Both the position numbers and the translations under genes were made by a program. From Thermoplasmata archaeon (GTDB lineage Archaea > Thermoplasmatota > Thermoplasmata > Lutacidiplasmatales > UBA184), in the NCBI GenBank assembly GCA_030043855.1, contig JASHWW010000121.1, positions 1-5,328 of the forward strand: 5,328 bases of DNA, given 5' to 3'. The notes beneath the pieces were generated by a model. It was not told where the DNA came from. It saw only the letters and a program-made list of their open reading frames with translations, and made no database searches. The first letter of the stretch is position 1. Each line of letters opens with the position of its first letter. Below are positions 1 through 5,328 of the stretch, piece after piece.

Positions 1-1569
1 CTGGTCACGGAAGCCTCGACGTACGTCGACGCCCAGCGGATCGAGATCCAGGAGCACCCCGAGACGCTCCGCCACGGCGCCCACCCGCAGGGGCTCGCCG
101 TGCTCCTGACGGAGGACCTGACCGGCCGCGTCCTCCCGGGGAACCGGATCGTGCTGAACGGGGTGCTGCGCAGCTTCCAGCGGGCGAGCGCCTCCGCCCG
201 GGGCGGGGTCGTCCGGAACACGACCTTCGACCTGATGGTCCTCGCGAACTCGTTCGAGTCGAAGACGCAGGAGTACACGGAGATCGAGATCTCGCCGGAG
301 GAGACCGCGCTCATCGAGTCGTTCCGCGGCGACCCGACGGTCGTCGACAAGATCGTCCTCTCGCTCGCGCCGACGATCAAGGGGATGGAGCAGGAGAAGG
401 AGGCGATCGCGCTCCAGCTGTTCGGCGGCGTCGAGAAGCGACACGCCGACGGGGTCCGGGTGCGCGGCGACATCCACGCGCTCCTCGTCGGGGACCCGGG
501 GACGGCGAAGAGCCAACTGCTCCGGTACATCGCGGAGGTCGCGCCCCGGGGGATCTACACCTCGGGGAAGGGGGCGACGGCGGCCGGACTGACCGCGGCG
601 GCGGTCAAGGACGACTTCGCCGGTGGCCGGTGGACGCTCGAGGCCGGCATGCTCGTCCTCGCCGACGGTGGGATGGCGATCATCGACGAGCTCGACAAGA
701 TGAGCCCGGAGGACCGCTCGGCGATGCACGAGGCGCTGGAGCAGCAGACCGTCTCGATCGCGAAGGCCGGGATCACGGCGACCCTCAACGCGCGGTGTCC
801 CGTGCTCGCGGCGGCGAACCCGAAGTGGGGGCGGTTCACGAACGACCGTTCGATCGCCGACCAGATCGACCTGCCGCCGACGCTGCTCTCGCGGTTCGAC
901 GTGATCTTCTCGATCAAGGACCTGCCGGACCAGGCGCGCGACCGTCGCCTCGCGAACCGGATCCTCGCCTCGCACCGCGAGGTGAGCGGGGGGAACCTGG
1001 CGGGCTCCGACGAGGCGGCGGCGCCGTTCTCGCCGGATCTGCTCAAGAAGTACATCGCTTACGCCCGACGGAACGTCCGTCCCGTCCTCGAGGAGCCGGC
1101 GCTCGCCGAGCTCGAGGACTTCTACGTCCGCGTGCGCAAGCAGGGCGAGGAGCCGAACGCCCCGGTCCCGATCACGGCACGCCAGCTCGAGGCCCTCGTG
1201 CGGCTGAGCGAGGCGTCCGCCCGGGCCCGCCTGTCCGCCCGGGTCGAGGTCGAGGATGCGCGCCGGGCCATTCAGATCATGGAGAACTTCCTGAAGCGCG
1301 TCTCCATGACCGAGGAGGGCCAGTTCGACATCGACCTGACCCAGACCGGGGTCGGTCACACCCAGCGGGAGCGGTTCGAGATCGCCCAGCGGGTGATGCG
1401 CGAGCTCCAGGACATCCACGGCGGATTCTTCACCGTCGAGCAGTACCGGGAGGCGGCCGAGAAGGCGGGCATCCCGCCGAACCGGTCCGACGCGATCCTG
1501 CAGTCGCTGCGGAACCAGGGTGAGGTCATCGAGAGCCGCCCGAACCAGTGGCAGCTCGTCCGGTTCTGA
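1..1569 (+). CDS. mcm: MCM replicative DNA helicase, 5'-truncated by the window
   Basis: ATP-driven ring helicase that unwinds DNA ahead of the archaeal replication fork. The frame is open from base 1 and ends at TGA 1567-1569, leaving 522 residues. Full-length archaeal MCMs are about 700 residues, so the N-terminal A domain and zinc ribbon lie upstream. Residues 1-75 are the end of the OB fold (VDAQRIEIQEHPETL, then the DLTGRVLPG segment). The AAA+ domain follows: Walker A GDPGTAKS (164-171), Walker B with Asp229-Glu230 (IIDELDKM), presensor-1 hairpin Lys255 (IAKAGI), sensor-1 Asn273 (AAANPKWG), arginine finger Arg298 (LLSRFD) and a sensor-2 candidate Arg394 (ITARQLEAL). The last ~75 residues form the usual winged-helix tail. 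All catalytic motifs are intact and there is no intein at Walker A. A GTG at 100 is only an internal Val codon. The next gene starts 60 bp downstream behind its own promoter candidate. Confidence 0.98.
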   Translation: MVTEASTYVDAQRIEIQEHPETLRHGAHPQGLAVLLTEDLTGRVLPGNRIVLNGVLRSFQRASASARGGVVRNTTFDLMVLANSFESKTQEYTEIEISPEETALIESFRGDPTVVDKIVLSLAPTIKGMEQEKEAIALQLFGGVEKRHADGVRVRGDIHALLVGDPGTAKSQLLRYIAEVAPRGIYTSGKGATAAGLTAAAVKDDFAGGRWTLEAGMLVLADGGMAIIDELDKMSPEDRSAMHEALEQQTVSIAKAGITATLNARCPVLAAANPKWGRFTNDRSIADQIDLPPTLLSRFDVIFSIKDLPDQARDRRLANRILASHREVSGGNLAGSDEAAAPFSPDLLKKYIAYARRNVRPVLEEPALAELEDFYVRVRKQGEEPNAPVPITARQLEALVRLSEASARARLSARVEVEDARRAIQIMENFLKRVSMTEEGQFDIDLTQTGVGHTQRERFEIAQRVMRELQDIHGGFFTVEQYREAAEKAGIPPNRSDAILQSLRNQGEVIESRPNQWQLVRF

Positions 1570-1579
1570 GACCCCCGGC

Positions 1580-1589
1580 CCCGTACGGG
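1580..1589. promoter_or_regulatory. 10-bp perfect palindrome just upstream of a box A candidate
   Basis: CCCGTACGGG is a perfect inverted repeat ending one base before the TTTATCC element, 11 bp after the mcm stop codon. It lies where the BRE would sit, so it could be an operator for a dimeric regulator. Alternatively it could form a small GC hairpin followed by TTTAT, a weak terminator for mcm. A 10-bp palindrome can arise by chance in DNA this GC-rich, so the role is inferred from position only. Confidence 0.3.
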
Positions 1590-1590
1590 C

Positions 1591-1597
1591 TTTATCC
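1591..1597 (+). promoter_or_regulatory. Box A (TATA) candidate for the DUF424-nmd3 unit
   Basis: TTTATCC is the only AT-rich patch in the 60-bp spacer between mcm and the DUF424 gene. With the usual archaeal distance of about 25 bases, transcription would start near 1616-1620, giving a leader of about 10-14 bases that just includes the GGAGG at 1621-1625. It contrasts clearly with the surrounding GC-rich sequence, but read-through from mcm cannot be excluded. Confidence 0.5.
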
Positions 1598-1620
1598 TTG
1601 ACGCGGGCTGGTCTAGGGCC

Positions 1621-1625
1621 GGAGG
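1621..1625 (+). promoter_or_regulatory. Shine-Dalgarno of the DUF424 gene
   Basis: GGAGG lies 4 bases before ATG 1630, a close but workable spacing. A second purine run, GGGGAG at 1642-1647, lies 6 bases before an in-frame ATG at 1654. The sequence therefore allows either start. The upstream site is the better match to the anti-Shine-Dalgarno. Confidence 0.6.
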
Positions 1626-1629
1626 GGCG

Positions 1630-1950
1630 ATGGCGGGCGCCGGGGAGTTCGTGATGCGGGTCCACCGGGTCCGCGCCGAGTTCGTGGTCGCGGCGTGCGA
1701 CGCCGAGCTCCTCGAGACCGACCTTCCCGTCGGCGAGGCCGGCCGGACCGTGAAGGTGTCGAGCCAGTTCTACGGGGAACGGCGGGTCTCGCGCGACGAG
1801 CTGCTCTGGGCGCTCGAGCGGGCGACGATCGCGAACCTGCTCGGGGCGAAGGTCCTCCGGGTCGCGGAGGATGCGGGGTACGTGGCCCCTGGCGGCGCCG
1901 GGACGCTCGGCGGGGTCCCGCACGCCGAGATCTTCTCCGTCACCGGGTGA
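1630..1950 (+). CDS. DUF424 family protein, archaea-specific, function unknown
   Basis: A 106-residue soluble protein with the hallmarks of the archaeal DUF424 family, recognised from conserved blocks. These are ACDAELL (22-28), SSQFYG (44-49), ATIANLLG (65-72) and the C-terminal GGVPHAEI (94-101). There is no signal peptide, membrane segment or Cys cluster. Length is close to the family's usual ~100 residues. Homologues generally begin near Met9 (ATG 1654), so the first 8 residues may be an extension or a mis-called start; GGAGG before ATG 1630 supports the longer form. The stop lies 17 bp before the nmd3 ATG and both probably share a transcript. Association with NMD3 hints at a role in ribosome maturation or translation, but this is inference and no biochemical function can be read from the sequence. 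Confidence 0.85.
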   Translation: MAGAGEFVMRVHRVRAEFVVAACDAELLETDLPVGEAGRTVKVSSQFYGERRVSRDELLWALERATIANLLGAKVLRVAEDAGYVAPGGAGTLGGVPHAEIFSVTG

Positions 1951-1967
1951 CCCGCGCAAGAGCGAAG

Positions 1968-2756
1968 ATGGCCGACGGCGAGTTCTGTGTGGTCTGCGGC
2001 CGCACCGGCCGTCCCCTGGTCGACGGGGTCTGCGCCAAGTGTGCCGCCGACCGAACGGCGCTCGTCACGGCGCCGCTCCGCGGCACGGTCACGGTCTGCC
2101 CGCACTGCGGCGCCCGGGAGGTCGGCGGACAGTGGGAACGGGCCGGCGCGAGCCGGGTGCTGACCGCCGAGGATCTCGCGCCGTTCCTCAAGGTCCATCC
2201 GGACGCCGGCGTCCGACGGGTGCGCTGGGAGGAGACGAACGCGACCGCCACGGTCCGCGACTACGTCGGTCATGCCGACGTCGTGTTCCGGGGCGTTCCG
2301 CGGACGGTCGATGTCCCCCTCAGCGTCCGCGTGCTCTCGCGCAGCTGCCCCGACTGCAGCCGGGCGAGCGGGCGGTACTACACGGCGGTGATCCAGCTCC
2401 GGGGGCCGACCGAGCGGCGGCTCGAGCGTTCGGTGGAGCTGCGGGCGCGGCTGGCGCGGGTCTGGGACGACCTCGTCGCCGAAGCCCGTCCCGAGTGGCG
2501 CCGCGCCGTCTCGTTCGACGAGGCGCTGCCCGAGGGGATCGACGTCTTCTTCAAGGAGACCCTGCCCGCGCGGGCGATCGCCCGACTCGCGAAGCAGCGG
2601 TTCGGGGCGTCGCTGACCGAGTCGGCGAGCCTGTTCGGTCGGAAGGACGGGCACGACGTCTACCGCGTCACCTTCTGCCTCCGGTTCCCCCGGGGCATGG
2701 GAGCGGGAGCCGCACCGGCGCCCCCGAGTCGGTCCGGCGCGTCAGTCGAACAATAG
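1968..2756 (+). CDS. nmd3: NMD3 family 60S/50S ribosome biogenesis protein
   Basis: Archaeal homologue (262 residues) of eukaryotic Nmd3, the adaptor that binds the nascent large ribosomal subunit. Archaea have no nuclear export, so the role is probably late 50S maturation or quality control (inference). Four Cys pairs are visible: C7-x2-C10, C22-x2-C25, C44-x2-C47 and C127-x2-C130. The last lies in the family hallmark CPDCSRASGRYYTAVIQLR (127-145). Residues 231-249 (LFGRKDGHDVYRVTFCLRF) match the conserved end of the archaeal domain. A ~20-residue Gly/Ala/Pro/Ser tail follows and looks disordered. The eukaryotic C-terminal shuttling region is absent, as expected. ATG 1968 is chosen because homologues begin just before the first Cys pair. 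An in-frame GTG at 1947 overlapping the upstream stop as GTGA would add 7 residues. No strong Shine-Dalgarno precedes either start, so translational coupling to the DUF424 gene is plausible. Confidence 0.93.
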   Translation: MADGEFCVVCGRTGRPLVDGVCAKCAADRTALVTAPLRGTVTVCPHCGAREVGGQWERAGASRVLTAEDLAPFLKVHPDAGVRRVRWEETNATATVRDYVGHADVVFRGVPRTVDVPLSVRVLSRSCPDCSRASGRYYTAVIQLRGPTERRLERSVELRARLARVWDDLVAEARPEWRRAVSFDEALPEGIDVFFKETLPARAIARLAKQRFGASLTESASLFGRKDGHDVYRVTFCLRFPRGMGAGAAPAPPSRSGASVEQ

Positions 2757-2763
2757 CCTTAAG
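2757..2763 (+). promoter_or_regulatory. Weak box A candidate for sepF-pepA
   Basis: The stretch around CCTTAAG, together with the AT-rich end of nmd3 (from about 2749), is the only AT-rich island near the 52-bp nmd3-sepF spacer. A start about 25 bases downstream (near 2785) would give a leader of about 24 bases containing the Shine-Dalgarno. The match to a TATA element is poor, and sepF may instead be read from the DUF424-nmd3 promoter. Confidence 0.35.
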
Positions 2764-2794
2764 AGCCGTCCGCTCCGTCGCACGCCCCGAGAGA

Positions 2795-2808
2795 GGGAGG
2801 ACGCCTCC
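2795..2808 (+). promoter_or_regulatory. sepF Shine-Dalgarno within a small hairpin
   Basis: GGGAGG (2795-2800) is a strong Shine-Dalgarno 8 bases before ATG 2809. Its GGAGG (2796-2800) is followed, after the 3-base loop ACG, by the exact complement CCTCC (2804-2808), which ends directly at the start codon. The 5-bp GC-rich stem could hide the ribosome-binding site. Ribosome binding is well supported; regulation by the hairpin is inference. Confidence 0.6.
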
Positions 2809-3189
2809 ATGATGAAGAAGAGCGGGATTCTCCGGCGCCATCACGGGTCCGACACGTTGGAAGAGGGGTCGTTCCTCGACCTCGGCGCGATGCAGTTCGA
2901 CGACGAGGCGGGGGCGCTCGCCGGCGCGCACGGGAACGTGCGCCTGGCCGAGATCCTCCGGTTCGAGGATCTCCACCAGGTCTCCAAGCTCGCCTACCAG
3001 GGCGACGTCGTGCTCATCGATTATACGTCCATCGCCAACGACCAGATCGCGGTCAAGCGGATGAGCATCGACTTGAAGAACGTCGCGAAGGATACGGGCG
3101 GCGATGTCGCGGGGATCGCCAAGAACCTGGTCTGCATCGCGCCCGCCGGGATCCGCATCGACCGCCAGAAGATCCGACCGTCGTTCTAG
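2809..3189 (+). CDS. sepF: Archaeal SepF, cell division membrane anchor for FtsZ
   Basis: In FtsZ-dividing archaea SepF tethers FtsZ to the membrane at midcell. This 126-residue protein has the family layout. A short N-terminal segment (MMKKSGILRRHH) would serve as membrane-targeting helix. An acidic linker follows (about 18-40, with FLDLGAMQF at 22-30). The compact SepF core spans about 44-122. Core features are VRLAEILRFED (44-54), QGDVVLIDY (64-72), the GGDVAGIAKNLVCIAP block (97-112) and the closing IRIDRQKI (115-122). No transmembrane segment is present. The N-terminal segment is very basic with few large hydrophobic residues, so membrane binding may be weak or partly electrostatic. ATG 2809 has the better-spaced Shine-Dalgarno; ATG 2812 is the immediate alternative. 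The aminopeptidase gene follows after 18 bp. FtsZ is not encoded in the window. Confidence 0.9.
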   Translation: MMKKSGILRRHHGSDTLEEGSFLDLGAMQFDDEAGALAGAHGNVRLAEILRFEDLHQVSKLAYQGDVVLIDYTSIANDQIAVKRMSIDLKNVAKDTGGDVAGIAKNLVCIAPAGIRIDRQKIRPSF

Positions 3190-3207
3190 TCCGACGGCGC
3201 CTGGGCC

Positions 3208-4737
3208 ATGAAGGTCCAGGTCGACCGGCGGGAGGGCCTGACGGCCGCCGTCGACGCGGTCGCGAGCGGCGTCTTCGAGCGCGGCGAGAAGGACGACAGC
3301 TTCCCGCGCGCGCTGTCCCGGGAAGACGACGCGACCAAGGGCCTTCTCAAGGCCGCGTGGCAGCGCAAGGAGGTCCGCGGCAAGCGCAAGGAGATCACCG
3401 TTCTGCACCGGCCCGACGGGAAGGGTCGGGTCGTCCTGGTCGGTCTCGGCCCCCGCGCGAAGTACGACGCCGAGACGGCCCGCCGGGCCGCGGCGGAGGT
3501 CGTGCGGTCCCTGAAGGCGAAGGGGGCCCGGACGCTCGCGTTCCGGCTCGCCAGCTTCGCGGTCGACCGCGTCGACGCCGAGGCGGCGGCCCAGGCCGTG
3601 GTCGACGGGGCCGTCCTCGGCGGCTACGACTTCGTGAAGTACAAGTCGACGAACGAGGGCGGGGTCGAGGAGACGACCCTCCACCTCGGCGACGAGCTCG
3701 TTCGCGAGGAGGCGGGGGTCAAGAAGGCGGTCGCGGAGGAGCTCGAGGTGGTCGAGTCGGTCCTCTGGGCCCGGAACATCCAGAACCTGCCGGCCGACAC
3801 GGCGACGCCCGAACGGCTCGCCGAGGAGGCGCGGGCGCTCGGCAAGGAGCTCGGCCTCAAGGTGACGGTCTTCGACGAGGCGAAGCTGAAGGAGATGGGG
3901 TGCGGCGGGATCCTCGCCGTCGGCGGCGGGTCGACGCATCCGCCGCGGATGATCGTCCTCGAGTACGCCGGCGGCGCCCGCCGGGGCCGTACCGTGGCGC
4001 TCGTCGGCAAGGGGATCACCTTCGACTCGGGCGGGATCTCGATCAAGCCGGCGCCGCACATGGCCGACATGAAGTTCGACAAATCGGGGGCGGTCGCGGT
4101 CCTCGGGATCCTGCGGGCGGCGGCGACCCTCAAGGTCGCCCCGAAGGTCGTCGGCGTCCTCTGCTGCGCGGAGAACCTCCCGAGCGGCTCGGCCTACCGA
4201 CCGGGCGACGTCGTCCGGTCGTTCAACGGGAAGACGATCGAGATCCTGAACACCGACGCCGAAGGACGCGTCGTGATGTCGGACGGCCTCGGGTACGTCG
4301 TCCAGCAGTACCGCCCGGACGAGGTGATCGACCTGGCGACCCTCACGGGAGCGCAGGTCACGGCGCTCGGCGACGACACCGGCGGTCTCGTCGCGAACGA
4401 CGACCGGCTCGCGCAGGGGCTGCTCGCGGCGTCCGCCTCCACGGGCGAGCCGCTCTGGCGGATGCCGCTCACCGACTACCACCGCGAGCTCGTCAAGAGC
4501 GACGTCGGCGACGTGCGCAACTCGATCGAGATCCCGCTCGCCGGGATGCTCACCGCCGCGGCGTTCCTCGAGAACTTCGTCGGGACGACCCCGTGGGCGC
4601 ACCTCGACATCGCGGGGGCCGCGTACACGACGCTCACCACGAAGAAGTTCCAGCCGGCGTACCAGAACCTGGGCGGGGTCGCCTTCGGCGTCCGCCTGGT
4701 GACGCGGTACCTGCGGGACCTCGTGCGGCCGACGTAG
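3208..4737 (+). CDS. pepA: Leucyl aminopeptidase, peptidase family M17
   Basis: Cytosolic two-metal aminopeptidase that removes N-terminal residues such as Leu from peptides, normally as a hexamer. It is complete at 509 residues, typical for M17. The N-terminal domain covers about 1-165 and the catalytic domain about 185-500. Inferred metal ligands, by alignment to bovine and E. coli M17 enzymes from memory, are Lys268 and Asp273 (GKGITFDSGG), Asp291 (MKFDKSGA), and Asp350 and Glu352 in the signature NTDAEGR (348-354). Catalytic Lys280 (ISIKP) and Arg354 are present. Residue 292 is Lys where Met is common after the Asp ligand; this may be a lineage variant. No signal peptide is seen. ATG 3208 lies 18 bp after sepF and has no clear Shine-Dalgarno, suggesting cotranscription and possibly coupling. 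Bacterial PepA also binds DNA; nothing here shows that role. Confidence 0.96.
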   Translation: MKVQVDRREGLTAAVDAVASGVFERGEKDDSFPRALSREDDATKGLLKAAWQRKEVRGKRKEITVLHRPDGKGRVVLVGLGPRAKYDAETARRAAAEVVRSLKAKGARTLAFRLASFAVDRVDAEAAAQAVVDGAVLGGYDFVKYKSTNEGGVEETTLHLGDELVREEAGVKKAVAEELEVVESVLWARNIQNLPADTATPERLAEEARALGKELGLKVTVFDEAKLKEMGCGGILAVGGGSTHPPRMIVLEYAGGARRGRTVALVGKGITFDSGGISIKPAPHMADMKFDKSGAVAVLGILRAAATLKVAPKVVGVLCCAENLPSGSAYRPGDVVRSFNGKTIEILNTDAEGRVVMSDGLGYVVQQYRPDEVIDLATLTGAQVTALGDDTGGLVANDDRLAQGLLAASASTGEPLWRMPLTDYHRELVKSDVGDVRNSIEIPLAGMLTAAAFLENFVGTTPWAHLDIAGAAYTTLTTKKFQPAYQNLGGVAFGVRLVTRYLRDLVRPT

Positions 4738-4738
4738 C

Positions 4739-4752
4739 GGCCGCGACCGGCC
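4739..4752. repeat. Small GC hairpin between convergent genes
   Basis: GGCCG (4739-4743) and CGGCC (4748-4752) are perfect complements around a 4-base loop, filling most of the 18-bp gap between the pepA and herA stop codons. No T-rich run follows on the + strand, so it is not a typical archaeal terminator. It may still slow polymerase from either side, or be chance in GC-rich DNA. Confidence 0.25.
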
Positions 4753-4755
4753 CCG

Positions 4756-5328
4756 TCACGACGCGACGATCTGCACGCTCTCGCCGCCGTGGCGGGTCGC
4801 GCGCGGACGGACCTCGCAGAAGAGCGGGGTGTGGTAGCCGCCGCCCGTCACGAGCGCCACGCCGACCGGGAGCGATTGGATCATCTCCGTCATCCCCGGC
4901 GTGAGCCCCTCGATCGACTGGGCGATCGCCTTCAGGTCGAGCGGGTTCGTCACCTGCAGGATCAGCTGGGTGTTGCACTGCGAGAGGACGCTCTTGTCGA
5001 TCCGGGCGGCCCGTTGCGTCACCGCGCAGAGCCCGAGACCGAACTTGCGCCCCTCGCTCGCGATGTTCTTCAGGATCCGCGAGCAGGTCGCGCTGCCCTG
5101 CTGCGGGGCGAAGTTGTGCGCCTCCTCGATGACGAGGAACAGCGGCGGGATCTTCCCCTTCTTCCGGTTCTCGAAGAGCGTGGTGGCGATCCGGGCGACG
5201 ACGAGCTCCTGGACGTCCGGCGCGACCCCCCGGAGGTTCACGAGGGTCGCCTCCCCCTTCTTGACGAGGTCGTTGAGGCTCGTCCCCTGCGGGCCGAGCA
5301 GCTTCGTCTGCTCGACGTACTCGAGGCG
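4756..5328 (-). CDS. herA: HerA-like hexameric ATPase/helicase, C-terminal part
   Basis: HerA-FtsK superfamily ATPase. Archaeal HerA is a DNA-translocating hexamer that works with NurA nuclease and Mre11-Rad50 in resecting DNA ends. Only the last 190 residues are in the window; the frame runs open through base 5328, so the Walker A half lies beyond the edge. A GTG at 5239-5241 is internal, since the upstream codons also match the family. Visible motifs, in window numbering, are VNLRGVAPDVQELVVAR (30-46), Walker B LVIEEAHNFAP (65-75, Glu68-Glu69), SEGRKFG (91-97, likely arginine-finger region), TQR (104-106) and the hallmark SQCNTQ (116-121). The stop, TGA, is 18 bp from the convergent pepA stop, so this is the last gene of its unit. 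NurA, if linked, must lie past 5328. With the N-terminal HAS domain unseen, a HerA paralogue of other function remains possible. Confidence 0.85.
   Translation of the reverse strand, partial: RLEYVEQTKLLGPQGTSLNDLVKKGEATLVNLRGVAPDVQELVVARIATTLFENRKKGKIPPLFLVIEEAHNFAPQQGSATCSRILKNIASEGRKFGLGLCAVTQRAARIDKSVLSQCNTQLILQVTNPLDLKAIAQSIEGLTPGMTEMIQSLPVGVALVTGGGYHTPLFCEVRPRATRHGGESVQIVAS

Noticed and set aside
490..513. Possible intein insertion at the MCM Walker A site
   Set aside because: Archaeal MCM genes often carry inteins here, but GDPGTAKS runs uninterrupted into the rest of the AAA+ domain.
630..1523. A 297-codon + strand frame inside mcm
   Set aside because: Arg/Gly/Pro-rich shadow; the mcm frame carries every AAA+ motif over the same bases.
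1695..1967. A 91-codon N-terminal extension of the nmd3 frame over the DUF424 gene
   Set aside because: The extension is Arg-rich and unlike any NMD3 N terminus, and DUF424 motifs occupy the same bases in another frame. At most the last seven codons (from GTG 1947) could be real.
1770..2812. Long alternative frames on both strands across DUF424 and nmd3 (1770-2654 on -, 1871-2812 on +)
   Set aside because: Compositional shadows without motifs; the chosen frames have conserved Cys pairs and family blocks.
3016..3027. TATA-like patch inside sepF (around GATTATACG)
   Set aside because: It lies in the conserved coding core, about 185 bp before pepA, with no other promoter sign; explained by the protein sequence.
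2668..4602. A 644-codon open frame on the - strand opposite sepF and pepA
   Set aside because: Its translation is an Arg/Asp/Leu/Gly-rich composition typical of frames opposite high-GC genes, with no recognisable motif. It lies across two genes with intact family signatures.
3357..4904. A 515-codon + strand frame overlapping pepA and the end of herA
   Set aside because: Low-complexity Arg/Gly/Pro-rich translation; a GC-driven shadow of pepA in another frame.
1..5328. CRISPR arrays, tRNA or rRNA genes, insertion sequences, attachment sites, defence or toxin-antitoxin genes
   Set aside because: No repeated spacer pattern, tRNA-like cloverleaf, transposase or terminal repeats were seen. All sequence is accounted for by housekeeping genes with spacers of 60 bp or less.

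Overview
This window reads as an ordinary, densely packed stretch of a high-GC archaeal chromosome (roughly 68-70% GC by eye). The archaeal assignment rests on gene content. A single-type MCM replicative helicase, an archaea-specific DUF424 protein, an archaeal NMD3, an archaeal-type SepF and a HerA-type ATPase would not be found together in a bacterium. The proteins are rich in Lys and Arg and not strongly acidic, which argues against a haloarchaeon. A high-GC Thermoplasmatota-like euryarchaeon is my best guess, but the lineage cannot be fixed from this window alone.

Layout: (1) 1-1569, + strand, the C-terminal ~522 residues of MCM, cut by the window start. (2) A 60-bp spacer holding a 10-bp palindrome, a TTTATCC box A candidate and a GGAGG Shine-Dalgarno. 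(3) 1630-1950, DUF424 protein. (4) 17 bp later, 1968-2756, NMD3 with four Cys pairs. (5) A 52-bp spacer with a weak box A candidate and a Shine-Dalgarno that can fold into a small hairpin. (6) 2809-3189, SepF. (7) 18 bp later, 3208-4737, a complete M17 leucyl aminopeptidase. (8) 4756-5328, - strand, the C-terminal 190 residues of a HerA-like ATPase, convergent with the aminopeptidase across only 18 bp. No stretch of more than 60 bp lies outside a coding region. I saw no RNA gene, mobile element, CRISPR array or long repeat.

Functional reading: the five co-directional genes combine DNA replication (MCM), probable late large-subunit ribosome maturation (DUF424 and NMD3), cell division (SepF, the likely FtsZ membrane anchor) and peptide turnover (aminopeptidase). 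Spacing suggests at least two transcription units after mcm: DUF424-nmd3 and sepF-pepA. HerA on the other strand belongs to DNA end processing. I found no clearly undescribed system. The observations most worth a second look are the Shine-Dalgarno-sequestering hairpin in front of sepF, the palindrome abutting the DUF424-nmd3 promoter, and the tight pairing of the uncharacterised DUF424 protein with NMD3.
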